From assembly GCA_945983015.1 (NCBI GenBank), contig CAMFSN010000002.1, forward strand, positions 1 to 39,572: 39,572 bases of DNA. The letters are read 5' to 3'. Under the pieces are notes generated by a model. That model was given only the letters and a program-made list of their open reading frames with translations. It made no database searches and was not told the origin of the DNA. The translations under genes were made by a program, and so were the position numbers. The stretch comes from an uncultured Bacteroidales bacterium. GTDB lineage: Bacteria > Bacteroidota > Bacteroidia > Bacteroidales > UBA932. Of this stretch, positions 24,999 to 33,268 are shown in pieces (the stretch's first letter is position 1; each line of letters starts with the position of its first letter).

Positions 24999-27905
24999 TT
25001 AAAATTGCTGTCCTATCACGAAATGGAACTGACTTCCGCCCAAGCCTTTAGCCCTGCCGTCGAAACCGTAGCCCCAGTCCACACCTATCAGACCGACCAT
25101 AGGGAGGAACACTCTCACACCCACACCGGCAGAACGATAAATCTGGAAAGGATTGAAGTCCCTTATATCCGACCAGCAGTTTCCGCCTTCCATGAAAGCC
25201 AGGACAAAGATGGTGGAAGAAGGCTGCAGAATCAGAGGATATCGGAGTTCCACTGTGAATTTATCATATACATTTCCCGAATAAGCCCCACCGTCTGACT
25301 TGTAGGCAGTAGTCGTGTATGGAGTAAGGGAATAATTTTCATAACCTCTAAGGGAGATAACCTCGGAGCCGTAGGTGTTATAACCTGACATACCGTCACC
25401 ACCGAGCAGGAAGCCCTCGAATGGAGAATAGCCCCAATTCCTGTTATAATAGCCCAGATATCCGAACTGAGCCTTGGTCATCAGCACCAGGTCACCTATC
25501 AGCTTGATGTACTGGGTGGCGGATAATTTCCATTTGTGATATTCTATCCAACGATACCTGTCCTGAGCGCTCCAATTGTCATAATTCACGTCCTTGTAGG
25601 AAGGTACCGGAATCCTGTTCCCGTCTTCATCCAAGTCATACTTCCTGAACAGAGAGAAAGGAGGAGTCAAAGAGAGGGAGAAGGAGAACTCCGAACCGGC
25701 TCGAGGATATATCATCTGGTCCGTGGAATTTCTCATCAGATTAAGGGAATAGCTGATATTGTTCGCAAACCCATTATCGAAGATAAAGTATCCGGAATAC
25801 CAGTTGGTAAGCTTATATGTCTGCCAGTTAAGTCCGTTATAAAGCACGAAATAGTTATCCGGCCACTTGAGCCTGGTACCCAGGGAGGCTGACACGCCGA
25901 AGACTTCCATCTGCCTGTCGTGGCTAAGGATGTTAAGAGCCAGATATGAATTCGTCTGACGGGTATAATAGGCGGAGAGATTCAGAGAGGTAGGCTTCTT
26001 TCCGAAAAGCCAAGGCTCTGTAAAGCTGGCGGTGAGAGCAGTGTAGTAGGTACCGTTAGTCTGGAAGCGGAATGCCAGGTTCTGGGCATCTCCCAGAGGT
26101 ACAGGCCTCCAGGCATCCTTATCGAAGAACCTGTGAGTGGAGAAGTTGTTAAAGCTTACGCCCACCGTAGCCACAAAGGTATTACCACCCCAACCACCGC
26201 TGAGTTCCAGCTGGCTGGAAGGTTTCTCTGTCACATTAAGGATGTTAAGAGCCAGATATGAATTCGTCTGACGGGTATAATAGGCGGAGAGATTCAGAGA
26301 GGTAGGCTTCTTTCCGAAAAGCCAAGGCTCTGTAAAGCTGGCGGTGAGAGCAGTGTAGTAGGTACCGTTAGTCTGGAAGCGGAATGCCAGGTTCTGGGCA
26401 TCTCCCAGAGGTACAGGCCTCCAGGCATCCTTATCGAAGAACCTGTGAGTGGAGAAGTTGTTAAAGCTTACGCCCACCGTAGCCACAAAGGTATTACCAC
26501 CCCAACCACCGCTGAGTTCCAGCTGGCTGGAAGGTTTCTCTGTCACATTATAAATGAGGTCCACAGTATTATCCCTCGGATTAGGAATCATACTGTATCC
26601 GGTCTGAGACATAATCGCCTCAGCATCGAACTGCCCCAGAGAGGCAATCTCTCGGATGGAACGTTCGAAATCACTTTGGCTGAAAAGGTAACCCGGCCTG
26701 GTAACTATCTGACGACGAACCACTTTCTCATTCGTCAGGTCATTACCGTTAATGATGATGTTGTTCAACACCGCCTGTTTTCCCTCAGAAATCCTCAGTT
26801 CCACGTCCACGGAGTCATTCTGTATGTTAGTTTCCACAGGATTGATGTTAAAGAAGAGATAGCCCTTGTCCCTATAGAGTTTGGATACGTCGTAATCTCC
26901 CTGCTTACCGCCTCCGAAGAGCCTTTTCTGCATAGAAACCACATCGTACACATCCCCCTTTTCTATACCCAGGATCTGGTCCAAAACCTCGGAAGAATAT
27001 ACGGAATTACCAGTCCAGTTGATGTCCCTGAAATAGTATTTGCTCCCTTCCTCGAGTTCTATGTCTATGTTTATCTTCTTCTTAACCTTTCCATTCTTCC
27101 CGACTATGTCCACAATATAGACACTATCCCTTACTATGCGGGCATCGCGATATCCGGCCTCATTCAGGGTGCTGACCAGATTCTTCTTATCCTCGGGGTA
27201 ATCCTTCTCGCTGAATTTTTTACTATTAAAGAAGTTATAGAATTTGTTAGACTTGGTCTTCTTCATAGATTTGGCGAGCTTGTATTCCGAGATGTCATCC
27301 ACGCCTATGAAGTTAATGTCCTTAATCCTAACTTTAGGGCCCTTATCTATGTGAAAATAAACCCTTATGGCATTCTTTACCACCGTATCCTTCTTCACTT
27401 CCGTATCCACCTCGCAGAGAAGGAAGCCCTTTTCCGCATAGAAGCGTTTGATTATGCCCTCGGCAGTGGTTCTGGAATATTCGGAGAAATCCCCACCCCT
27501 TCTGAAACCTATCCTCTCATTCAGTTCCTTCTTATCTCCGGACTTGATTCCGGTATAATCCCAACCGGACATCCTGGGACGCTCCAGAATGGCTATTCTC
27601 AAAAATACGGAATCCTTTGTCGCGCTGAGAGAATCGGCGTAGATGGCCACGTCCTCAAAATAGTTCTTCGAGATCAGCCTCTTGATGGCAGAGGATACCT
27701 CTTCTCCAGGGAGAGTCACTTTTCTTCCCTCAAAAAGCCCAGACTGGGCGGCTATCTGAGCCGAGTCGAAATAGGTATTACCCTCCACGCTCACTCCAGC
27801 TATAACATATTGTTTAGGTCGGTTATAGTCCACCTCGACCTGAGCCTTCATAGAAAAACAGGCACAGGACAGGGCGAAAACCGTCAACACTCTCTTAAAC
27901 TTCAT
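24999..27905 (-). CDS. bamA: BamA outer-membrane assembly factor carrying an exact internal tandem duplication
   Basis: The product has a signal peptide (MKFKRVLTVFALSCACFSMKA), a POTRA series (about residues 25-440) and a C-terminal Omp85 barrel ending in HFVIGQQF. BamA folds and inserts outer-membrane proteins. I start at 27905 for a compact signal peptide; the ATG at 27917 is equally possible and the ORF track uses a GTG at 27926. The unusual point is that a 104-residue block at the start of the barrel (from VTEKPSSQLELSGGW to YLALNIL) occurs twice in tandem with no nucleotide differences. The frame is 975 codons in the ORF track; without one copy it would be about 871, the normal size for Bacteroidota. 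The family identity is certain, but the duplicated form may be an assembly error or an impaired allele. Confidence 0.93.
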   Translation of the reverse strand: MKFKRVLTVFALSCACFSMKAQVEVDYNRPKQYVIAGVSVEGNTYFDSAQIAAQSGLFEGRKVTLPGEEVSSAIKRLISKNYFEDVAIYADSLSATKDSVFLRIAILERPRMSGWDYTGIKSGDKKELNERIGFRRGGDFSEYSRTTAEGIIKRFYAEKGFLLCEVDTEVKKDTVVKNAIRVYFHIDKGPKVRIKDINFIGVDDISEYKLAKSMKKTKSNKFYNFFNSKKFSEKDYPEDKKNLVSTLNEAGYRDARIVRDSVYIVDIVGKNGKVKKKINIDIELEEGSKYYFRDINWTGNSVYSSEVLDQILGIEKGDVYDVVSMQKRLFGGGKQGDYDVSKLYRDKGYLFFNINPVETNIQNDSVDVELRISEGKQAVLNNIIINGNDLTNEKVVRRQIVTRPGYLFSQSDFERSIREIASLGQFDAEAIMSQTGYSMIPNPRDNTVDLIYNVTEKPSSQLELSGGWGGNTFVATVGVSFNNFSTHRFFDKDAWRPVPLGDAQNLAFRFQTNGTYYTALTASFTEPWLFGKKPTSLNLSAYYTRQTNSYLALNILNVTEKPSSQLELSGGWGGNTFVATVGVSFNNFSTHRFFDKDAWRPVPLGDAQNLAFRFQTNGTYYTALTASFTEPWLFGKKPTSLNLSAYYTRQTNSYLALNILSHDRQMEVFGVSASLGTRLKWPDNYFVLYNGLNWQTYKLTNWYSGYFIFDNGFANNISYSLNLMRNSTDQMIYPRAGSEFSFSLSLTPPFSLFRKYDLDEDGNRIPVPSYKDVNYDNWSAQDRYRWIEYHKWKLSATQYIKLIGDLVLMTKAQFGYLGYYNRNWGYSPFEGFLLGGDGMSGYNTYGSEVISLRGYENYSLTPYTTTAYKSDGGAYSGNVYDKFTVELRYPLILQPSSTIFVLAFMEGGNCWSDIRDFNPFQIYRSAGVGVRVFLPMVGLIGVDWGYGFDGRAKGLGGSQFHFVIGQQF
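25925..26238. repeat. bamA tandem duplication, copy nearer the 3' end of the gene
   Basis: These 314 bases are identical to 26237-26550. The period is 312 nt (104 codons), so the frame is preserved. The two copies share a 2-base junction (TA). Flanking bases diverge at once on both sides. Confidence 0.97.
26237..26550. repeat. bamA tandem duplication, copy nearer the 5' end of the gene
   Basis: Second member of the exact 312-nt-period direct repeat. It encodes the segment directly after the last POTRA domain, which is the beginning of the beta-barrel. Confidence 0.97.
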
Positions 27906-27925
27906 TCTCCGAGTCATAAAACTCA

Positions 27926-27933
27926 CAAATATA
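27926..27933 (-). promoter_or_regulatory. Putative internal -7 box (TATATTTG) before bamA
   Basis: TATATTTG lies between uppS and bamA on the minus strand, 8 nt before the ATG at 27917 and 20 nt before the ATG at 27905. It would let bamA be transcribed apart from nadK-uppS. Confidence 0.4.
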
Positions 27934-27939
27934 ACTCTT

Positions 27940-28638
27940 TTATTTTACTTTTCCGAAACGTCTGTCTCTGGAGGAATACTCTTTGATGGCATCCAGGAGA
28001 TTCTCCTTCTTAAAATCCGGCCACAGGGTATCCGTAAACACAAACTCCGAATAAGCCGCCTGCCAAAGCATATAATTGCTAATCCTCTTCTCTCCGGAGG
28101 TGCGGATAATCAGGTCCGGATCCGGAATCCCCGCGGTCACCAGAGCCGCATCCACATCTTCGTAGCCTATCTGCTCCGCACTCTTCCCGCTCTGCAGCAA
28201 GTGCTTGACAGCCTGTAGGATATCCCACTTTCCGCTGTAGCTGAGCATTACGCACAAGTCCAAAGCGGAGTTCTTCTCCGTCGCCTTCTCCAGCTTATTC
28301 AAGGCCAATTGCAAAGTGCCCGACAGCCTCTCCCTGTTTCCCAGGGCCCGAAAGCGCACTCCGTTATCCATCAAGGTGGCATATTCGTTCTTTATGGCTT
28401 TCATCAACAGCGACATCAAAGCCGAAACCTCATCCTGAGGCCTAGTCCAATTCTCCTCGGAAAAGGTGTAGAGAGACAGGTACCTGACCCCGAGCTCCAC
28501 GCAGGCCTCAGTGATATCCCTCACCCTTTCCACCCCTTCAATATGTCCACTGGAACGCGCTTCTCCGTGAGCCTGTGCCCACCTGCCATTCCCATCCATA
28601 ATGATGGAGATATGTTTAGGAATAATCAAATCTGACAT
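27940..28638 (-). CDS. uppS: Isoprenyl transferase, undecaprenyl diphosphate synthase
   Basis: I start at the ATG at 28638 (232 residues), 1 nt after the nadK stop. The ORF-track start at 28719 lies inside nadK and adds a non-conserved tail. Motifs in order: ISIIMDGNGRWAQAHG with the catalytic Asp near residue 14, RSSGHIEGVERVRDI, YTFSEENWTRP near 70, and DLIIRTSGEKRISNYMLW near 185 with the Arg residues that bind pyrophosphate. The enzyme makes the C55 lipid carrier for peptidoglycan and glycan export, using isoprenoid units from the Dxr pathway also encoded here. Confidence 0.95.
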   Translation of the reverse strand: MSDLIIPKHISIIMDGNGRWAQAHGEARSSGHIEGVERVRDITEACVELGVRYLSLYTFSEENWTRPQDEVSALMSLLMKAIKNEYATLMDNGVRFRALGNRERLSGTLQLALNKLEKATEKNSALDLCVMLSYSGKWDILQAVKHLLQSGKSAEQIGYEDVDAALVTAGIPDPDLIIRTSGEKRISNYMLWQAAYSEFVFTDTLWPDFKKENLLDAIKEYSSRDRRFGKVK

Positions 28639-28639
28639 A

Positions 28640-29452
28640 TTATTGAGTGTTTCTGACATCCTCGCCCCATAACAGTTTGGTTCGCAAAGCTTGTATGAAA
28701 TTAGACTTGCCGAGTACAAGTTTTTTTAACTTGAAGGGTGCGGAGCTCACCGAAATGGCAGTTCCGCTCGGCACGACGAGGTCCCTGTTATCCAAAGACA
28801 ATGCCAAGGCCGCGGATTTCCTGTCCACAGCCCTGATTTCGATTTTCGAAGCGCCTGGCAGGACCAAAGGCCTTAGGTTCAGGTTATGAGGCGCTATAGG
28901 GCTTAGAATGAGAGCATCCACATCGGGCCGGCATATCGGGCCGCCTACGCTTAGAGAGTAAGCTGTACTTCCGGAACTGGTGGATACCAGAATTCCATCT
29001 GCCCAGTAAGTGGGCAATATTTCAGAATCGACACTGACATCCAAAGCCAGGGTTCCTGTACCCAAACGCCTTACAGCCACTTCGTTAAGGGCATAGGGAT
29101 AGATGTTTTCAAATTCCGGAGCTTCCACCTTCACCTCTATCATAGCCCTTTCCTCTATGCTGTAATCCCCATCTGTCAAAGCCTTGGACACCTCCTCCAC
29201 CTTATTCTCGGACAGGAAGCCAAGTCTTCCCAGATTCACGCCCAGCACCGGAATCCCCCATTGGCAGGCCAGACTGGCAGCCGTCAAAAAGGTCCCGTCC
29301 CCGCCGAAGCTTAGGAGGAGCTCGGTGGAAGGGGCCAATTGGCCTTCAACTTTATAAAGCTCCATACCAGCAGCGCGCAAAGAGGCGAGCAGGGATTCGA
29401 TGGAAGGGTCCTGCTGAAGGGAGTTTTTCTTTATTAAGTAAGCAATTTTCAT
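28640..29452 (-). CDS. nadK: NAD kinase
   Basis: The 270-residue enzyme phosphorylates NAD to NADP. It has the signature LLSFGGDGTFLTAA (GGDGT near residue 49) followed by PVLGVNLGRLGFLSE. NEVAVRR lies near 123 and DGILVSTSSGSTAYSLSVGG near 154. It is the first gene of a nadK-uppS-bamA-ompH block, divergent from pdxJ with only 45 nt between start codons. A promoter box ends 9 nt before the ATG. Confidence 0.95.
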   Translation of the reverse strand: MKIAYLIKKNSLQQDPSIESLLASLRAAGMELYKVEGQLAPSTELLLSFGGDGTFLTAASLACQWGIPVLGVNLGRLGFLSENKVEEVSKALTDGDYSIEERAMIEVKVEAPEFENIYPYALNEVAVRRLGTGTLALDVSVDSEILPTYWADGILVSTSSGSTAYSLSVGGPICRPDVDALILSPIAPHNLNLRPLVLPGASKIEIRAVDRKSAALALSLDNRDLVVPSGTAISVSSAPFKLKKLVLGKSNFIQALRTKLLWGEDVRNTQ

Positions 29453-29461
29453 TTACGGCCT

Positions 29462-29469
29462 CAAATTTA
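29462..29469 (-). promoter_or_regulatory. Putative -7 box (TAAATTTG) for nadK
   Basis: TAAATTTG on the minus strand ends 9 nt before the nadK ATG, predicting a leader of about 4 nt. It lies back-to-back with the pdxJ box, 13 nt away. Confidence 0.5.
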
Positions 29470-29482
29470 GCATAATATTTTT

Positions 29483-29490
29483 TATTTTTG
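29483..29490 (+). promoter_or_regulatory. Putative -7 box (TATTTTTG) for pdxJ
   Basis: TATTTTTG ends 7 nt before the pdxJ ATG, so the transcript would start within 2-3 nt of the start codon. Confidence 0.5.
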
Positions 29491-29497
29491 CACTCCA

Positions 29498-30220
29498 ATG
29501 ACAAGGCTAAGTGTTAATATCAACAAAATCGCCACTCTGAGAAACGCCAGAGGGGAGAATAATCCTGACGTCGAAAAAACTGCTCTCGACATCGAGAGTT
29601 TCGGGGCCGAGGGCATCACCGTGCATCCCCGTCCTGACGGCAGACACATCAGATATGAAGACGTTCGGGCCTTGAAGAAGATACTGCACACGGAATTTAA
29701 CATAGAAGGGAATCCGGAGCCTTCCTTCAGGGACTTGGTTATGGAAGTGGTGCCGGACCAGGTCACCCTGGTTCCTGACGGACACGACGCCATCACCTCG
29801 AACAGCGGCTGGGATACCATCCGGAATGCCAATTTTCTTTCTCAGATGTGCACCCTCTTTCATTCTGCGGGCATACGGGTCTCCATCTTTATCGACCCTG
29901 ATCCCCTGATGGCCGAAGGAGCTGCCCGCTGCGGAGCGGACAGGGTGGAGCTTTACACTGCCGCCTACGCGAAGAATTTCGCTTCGGATCCTCAAAAAGC
30001 CATAGCCCCCTATCTTGAGACTGCCCTGGCGGCAAGGCGCTGTGGACTGGGGCTGAATGCCGGACACGACCTTAATCTGGATAATTTGGAATACTTATTG
30101 AATAAAATAAACTGGATAGACGAAGTGTCCATAGGTCACGCCCTTATCTGCGACGCGCTGTATATGGGTTTGGAGAAAACCGTCCAGGCATATCTGGAAA
30201 AAACCAAGTCAAACATTTAA
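29498..30220 (+). CDS. pdxJ: Pyridoxine 5'-phosphate synthase
   Basis: This 240-residue TIM-barrel enzyme joins 1-deoxyxylulose 5-phosphate and 3-amino-2-oxopropyl phosphate to make pyridoxine 5'-phosphate. Family motifs: LSVNINKIATLRNARG at the start, AEGITVHPRPDGRHI near residue 42, QVTLVPDG near 87, VSIFIDPD near 128, and GLNAGHDLNLDNL near 185. Length is normal. It is divergent from nadK. The downstream ompH-like gene starts 10 nt after its stop. Confidence 0.96.
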   Translation: MTRLSVNINKIATLRNARGENNPDVEKTALDIESFGAEGITVHPRPDGRHIRYEDVRALKKILHTEFNIEGNPEPSFRDLVMEVVPDQVTLVPDGHDAITSNSGWDTIRNANFLSQMCTLFHSAGIRVSIFIDPDPLMAEGAARCGADRVELYTAAYAKNFASDPQKAIAPYLETALAARRCGLGLNAGHDLNLDNLEYLLNKINWIDEVSIGHALICDALYMGLEKTVQAYLEKTKSNI

Positions 30221-30229
30221 ACGTACGAT

Positions 30230-30850
30230 ATGAAAAAAACAGCTTTTATCCTGAGCATCTGCTCATTGCTTGTGGCTATCGCCGCACTTGTCCTGAATTT
30301 CGTTCCTTGTAATAAAACGGCCGAATGCAGCGGAGAAGAAGAGCAGGTATCCAGCAAAACCGAAACTGAGGGCATCGCTTATTTTAACCTCGACGAAGTA
30401 ATCTCTGCATATCAGTTCGCCATCGACCTGCAGCAGGCCTTCGAGCAGAAAGCCAAGGGCATTAACGACGACGTGAACCGCCGCAGGACTAAAATAGAAA
30501 ACGAAGATAAGGAATTGGCCGAGAAATTAAACAAAGGCCTGATTACCAGAAGTGTAGCTGAAGTCAAATACAACGACCTTCAGAACCGCGTAGCGGAATT
30601 CCAGCAGTTCGGCCAGCAGAAACAGAATGAATTGGCAGAAGAGCAGCAGGTAATCCTGAACAATATCGCAAACGCAGTGATGGAATACGTTAAGAAGTAC
30701 AATGCCACTCACAACTATTCCGTCATCCTCAGCACTCAGGGCAATCTCCTGTCCCAGCCTGTAGTGACTGCCGCTGAAAGCCTGAACATCACCGCCGAGC
30801 TTATCGAGGGTCTTAACGCTGAGTATCAAGCTAATAAATCGAAGAAATAA
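30230..30850 (+). CDS. OmpH/Skp-like protein, second copy
   Basis: This 206-residue protein has an N-terminal hydrophobic segment (about residues 5-25, FILSICSLLVAIAALVLNF) ending near a Cys (VPC). The Cys is not in a good lipobox, so it may be a membrane anchor or an atypical signal. The mature region shows the OmpH pattern: IAYFNLDEVISAYQFAID, a long charged coiled-coil (about 65-150) and a closing YSVILSTQGNLL. It is a periplasmic chaperone-like protein, distinct in sequence from the one after bamA. It sits between pdxJ and a LysM gene whose TTG start is 2 nt after its stop. Confidence 0.82.
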   Translation: MKKTAFILSICSLLVAIAALVLNFVPCNKTAECSGEEEQVSSKTETEGIAYFNLDEVISAYQFAIDLQQAFEQKAKGINDDVNRRRTKIENEDKELAEKLNKGLITRSVAEVKYNDLQNRVAEFQQFGQQKQNELAEEQQVILNNIANAVMEYVKKYNATHNYSVILSTQGNLLSQPVVTAAESLNITAELIEGLNAEYQANKSKK

Positions 30851-30852
30851 TT

Positions 30853-32283
30853 TTGAAGAAAAGCCTTTTTACAATCCTGCTACTCCTCTCTTTCACTCCT
30901 TTCGGACTGAAAGGGCAGGAGCAGGAATATCCGAAAGTGGATGTCAGGGTATCCTCGGACAAAATCCGTCGAGGCTCTCAGTTTTTCTATAGCCACGTGG
31001 TCGAGGAAAAACAGACTCTTTACTCCATATCCAAGGCATACGGGGTATCCACTGTCGATATCATAGAAGCTAATCCTCGGCTGGACTTGAACAATAAGCC
31101 CCTACAGGCCGGGAAGATCCTGCTTATACCTATTCTTAACAAGATAGAAAACACTTCCTTGCCTGAAGAGATTGAAGGGATCGAGCAGCCTGACAGTTTG
31201 GAGAAAAGCTTACACATAGTGGATTCTCTAAGTTTCAAGGAAAAGGAAGTAAGTCTCAGCCTGCTGCTTCCATTCGCGGCTGACAGTTCGGCCAAGCGAA
31301 ACTATCTGAACTTCTACTTCGGTTCCCTTCTGGCAGTAAGAGATATGGCGATGCAAGGCCTCAACCTGGATGTGAAGGCTTTGGACATCACCAAAGAATC
31401 TGAATTCGAAGCTATTCGCGAGGCCTTGGGAGAGAGCGACGTCATCATCGGCCCTGTCAGTTCTGCCGACATAAAGAAAGTGTATAGGCTGCTGCCGGAT
31501 AACAAATACATAGTCTCGCCTCTGGACACCAGGACGGAAAGCCTGACGAAAAACGGCAGAATCATACTCGCCTCCACGCCGGCCAAAACTCAGATAGAGG
31601 ATGTGACTATCTGGCTTAAGGAAGATATGGAAGGCGGAACGGATTCTCTGATAGTGGTAAGAGAGACTAACTACAAGATTACTCCTACCGAAATCCTGAT
31701 GTTACAGGCCCTGGATCTGCCGTCCATAGAGAGGCTGGTGGAGATAGACTATGCCCTTTCAAATGGCCTGGAGATGAATGAGTGGTTTAACTCCCACACT
31801 CATCTTGGAGACACTCTTACCAGAGTGGTTGCGGCTTCCGAGCACGACATCTTCGTTAAGGATGTCATACGTAACGTCTATCTGCAGAACAACCTGAAGA
31901 AAAACACCATTATATATGGTCCGGCAAAGACCCGCTCTGAAGAGATGGAGGAAATGTGTGATGCCAGACTTCACTCCAGCGTTAGCTTTCACATTAATTA
32001 CGATGATCCGGAGGTTATCCGTTTCATTAAGGACTACCGAGCCCTGTATCAGTGTGAACCGGACAGTTTCGCCTTTCACGGCTATGACACCACCCGCTAT
32101 TTTATCTCCCTTTACGCCTACTTCGGAGAAGAGTTCTTAGACCACATTCAATCTTATACCTATAGCGGACTGCAGACCTACTTCCGCTTCGAAAGGCCGG
32201 ATGGCTGGGAAGGTGCAGTCAATGCCGGTCTCAGAAGACTGGTGTATTCTCCTGGATTCAAACTCGAGATTTGCGACAAATAG
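30853..32283 (+). CDS. LysM domain protein with periplasmic-binding-protein-like region
   Basis: This 476-residue exported protein starts at a TTG (30853). No ATG exists near the signal peptide (MKKSLFTILLLLSFTPFGLKG), so TTG is probably genuine. A LysM peptidoglycan-binding motif covers about residues 46-94 (YSHVVEEKQTLYSISKAYGV, then LQAGKILLIP). The rest (about 125-470) looks like a type 1 periplasmic binding fold: VSLSLLLPFAADSS, SDVIIGPVSSADI, NKYIVSPLDT and a C-terminal FAFHGYDTTRYFI. It resembles proteins annotated as amino-acid ABC substrate-binding/LysM in Bacteroidota and, more loosely, LpoA-type envelope factors. No ABC transporter is encoded nearby, so an envelope-sensor or enzyme-activator role is as likely as transport. 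Confidence 0.78.
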   Translation: MKKSLFTILLLLSFTPFGLKGQEQEYPKVDVRVSSDKIRRGSQFFYSHVVEEKQTLYSISKAYGVSTVDIIEANPRLDLNNKPLQAGKILLIPILNKIENTSLPEEIEGIEQPDSLEKSLHIVDSLSFKEKEVSLSLLLPFAADSSAKRNYLNFYFGSLLAVRDMAMQGLNLDVKALDITKESEFEAIREALGESDVIIGPVSSADIKKVYRLLPDNKYIVSPLDTRTESLTKNGRIILASTPAKTQIEDVTIWLKEDMEGGTDSLIVVRETNYKITPTEILMLQALDLPSIERLVEIDYALSNGLEMNEWFNSHTHLGDTLTRVVAASEHDIFVKDVIRNVYLQNNLKKNTIIYGPAKTRSEEMEEMCDARLHSSVSFHINYDDPEVIRFIKDYRALYQCEPDSFAFHGYDTTRYFISLYAYFGEEFLDHIQSYTYSGLQTYFRFERPDGWEGAVNAGLRRLVYSPGFKLEICDK

Positions 32284-32301
32284 ATTTTTTGCATAGATTT
32301 G
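32270..32301 (+). promoter_or_regulatory. Promoter of radC
   Basis: TTTG at 32270-32273, a 20-nt spacer and TAGATTTG at 32294-32301 match the -33/-7 consensus. The radC ATG is 23 nt downstream of the box. The -33 element lies within the end of the LysM gene. Confidence 0.65.
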
Positions 32302-32323
32302 CGTTTGACTAAAAACGCGAACT

Positions 32324-33010
32324 ATGAAGATCAAAGAAATCTGTCTAAGTGAAAGACCTCGGGAGAGGATGCTTTCCGCAGGGCCTTCAGCCCTTTCAAA
32401 CGGGGAATTATTAGCCCTTATCATTCGTAACGGTACTGCCCAGATGAATGTTCTGGACTTATCCCGACATCTGCTGAATAAATGCCAAGGCTCCCTCGTA
32501 GCCCTTTCCCGTCTGAGCATTGAGCAACTCTGTGAAATCAAAGGTATAAAGGAGGACAAGGCCTGCATTATCCAGGCTGTGTTCGAATTGGGCAGGCGCT
32601 TCATTTCCGAAGGTCAGGAAAGGGAGACTCCCCGCATTGCCAACTCCTTGGATGCTTACAGATTGCTGCTGCCTTTGCTGAAAGGGGTTGCCCACGAAGA
32701 GGCCTGGATTATTATCCTGGACTCTGCCCACAAAGTCCTGAACCTGCAAGCCATAGGGATAGGCAACTCCGAATCAGTGGTGATAGAATCCAAGCAGATA
32801 GTAAGAATGGTATTGGAGAACGGGGGTTCAGCCCTGATTCTGGCCCACAATCACCCAAGCGGGAATGCCTATCCCTCGGAGGCCGACATCAAAATGACTC
32901 AGAATCTGAGCAATGCCTGCGGCATATTCAATATCTCCCTGCTTGATCATCTGATCGTCTGCGACGGAGAATATTATAGTTTCTCGGAGAGCAAATGTAT
33001 TGGAAAATGA
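32324..33010 (+). CDS. radC: RadC family JAB1-domain protein
   Basis: The 228-residue protein has the usual helix-hairpin-helix region (RPRERMLSAGPSALSNGELL, then LCEIKGIKEDKA) and a C-terminal MPN/JAB1 metalloprotease-like domain. The metal motif is intact in LILAHNHPSGNAYPSEADI (His-x-His...Ser-x2-Asp, near residue 175). Its true function is unclear; the link to DNA repair suggested by the name is disputed. The last 14 codons (GEYYSFSESKCIGK) are repeated 775 nt downstream with only silent changes, so this 3' end appears to have been replaced by an inserted cassette. Confidence 0.93.
   Translation: MKIKEICLSERPRERMLSAGPSALSNGELLALIIRNGTAQMNVLDLSRHLLNKCQGSLVALSRLSIEQLCEIKGIKEDKACIIQAVFELGRRFISEGQERETPRIANSLDAYRLLLPLLKGVAHEEAWIIILDSAHKVLNLQAIGIGNSESVVIESKQIVRMVLENGGSALILAHNHPSGNAYPSEADIKMTQNLSNACGIFNISLLDHLIVCDGEYYSFSESKCIGK
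32965..33008 (+). repeat. radC 3'-end direct repeat, copy in the intact gene
   Basis: These 44 bases match 33740-33783 at 42 positions. Both mismatches are at third codon positions (TCG/TCA and AGC/AGT) and the stop differs (TGA/TAA), so both copies encode GEYYSFSESKCIGK. Confidence 0.95.
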
Positions 33011-33022
33011 TATAAATGTATA

Positions 33023-33030
33023 TATCTTTG
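33023..33030 (+). promoter_or_regulatory. Putative -7 box (TATCTTTG) for hicAB
   Basis: TATCTTTG fits TAnnTTTG and lies 20 nt before the chosen hicA start at 33051, which argues against the ORF-track start at 33000. Confidence 0.5.
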
Positions 33031-33050
33031 TCTTGCCAAACGATCAGGAT

Positions 33051-33245
33051 ATGAGGAGGTATAAAGTTAGTCAAATCATCAAGCTCCTTGAGCAGGATGG
33101 GTGGGCAATAAAAAAATGGACGGGCGATCACAGGCAATTTACGAACCCGAACAAGCCGGGGAAGGTAACGATAAGAGGAAAACCAAGCGACACTTTAAGT
33201 CAGGAACTATTAAATAGCATTTTCAAACAAGCAGGGTGGAAATAG
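33051..33245 (+). CDS. hicA: HicA-type toxin
   Basis: I start at the ATG at 33051 (64 residues), because the ORF-track start at 33000 lies inside radC and upstream of the promoter box. The product has the small dsRBD-like HicA pattern: MRRYKVSQIIKLLEQDGW, then TGDHRQFTNP containing the catalytic His, GKVTIRG, and a closing LNSIFKQAGW. HicA toxins cut mRNA and arrest growth until neutralised by HicB. The antitoxin gene starts 23 nt after the stop. The codon use is A-richer than the surrounding genes, which fits acquisition by transfer. Confidence 0.92.
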   Translation: MRRYKVSQIIKLLEQDGWAIKKWTGDHRQFTNPNKPGKVTIRGKPSDTLSQELLNSIFKQAGWK

Positions 33246-33268
33246 TCACCCTGCAAAAACAAAGAGAT

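Noticed and set aside
26445-27986. 513-residue plus-strand ORF opposite bamA
   Set aside because: It is an antisense shadow of bamA with no recognisable domain; the minus-strand frame has a clear signal peptide, POTRA and barrel sequence.
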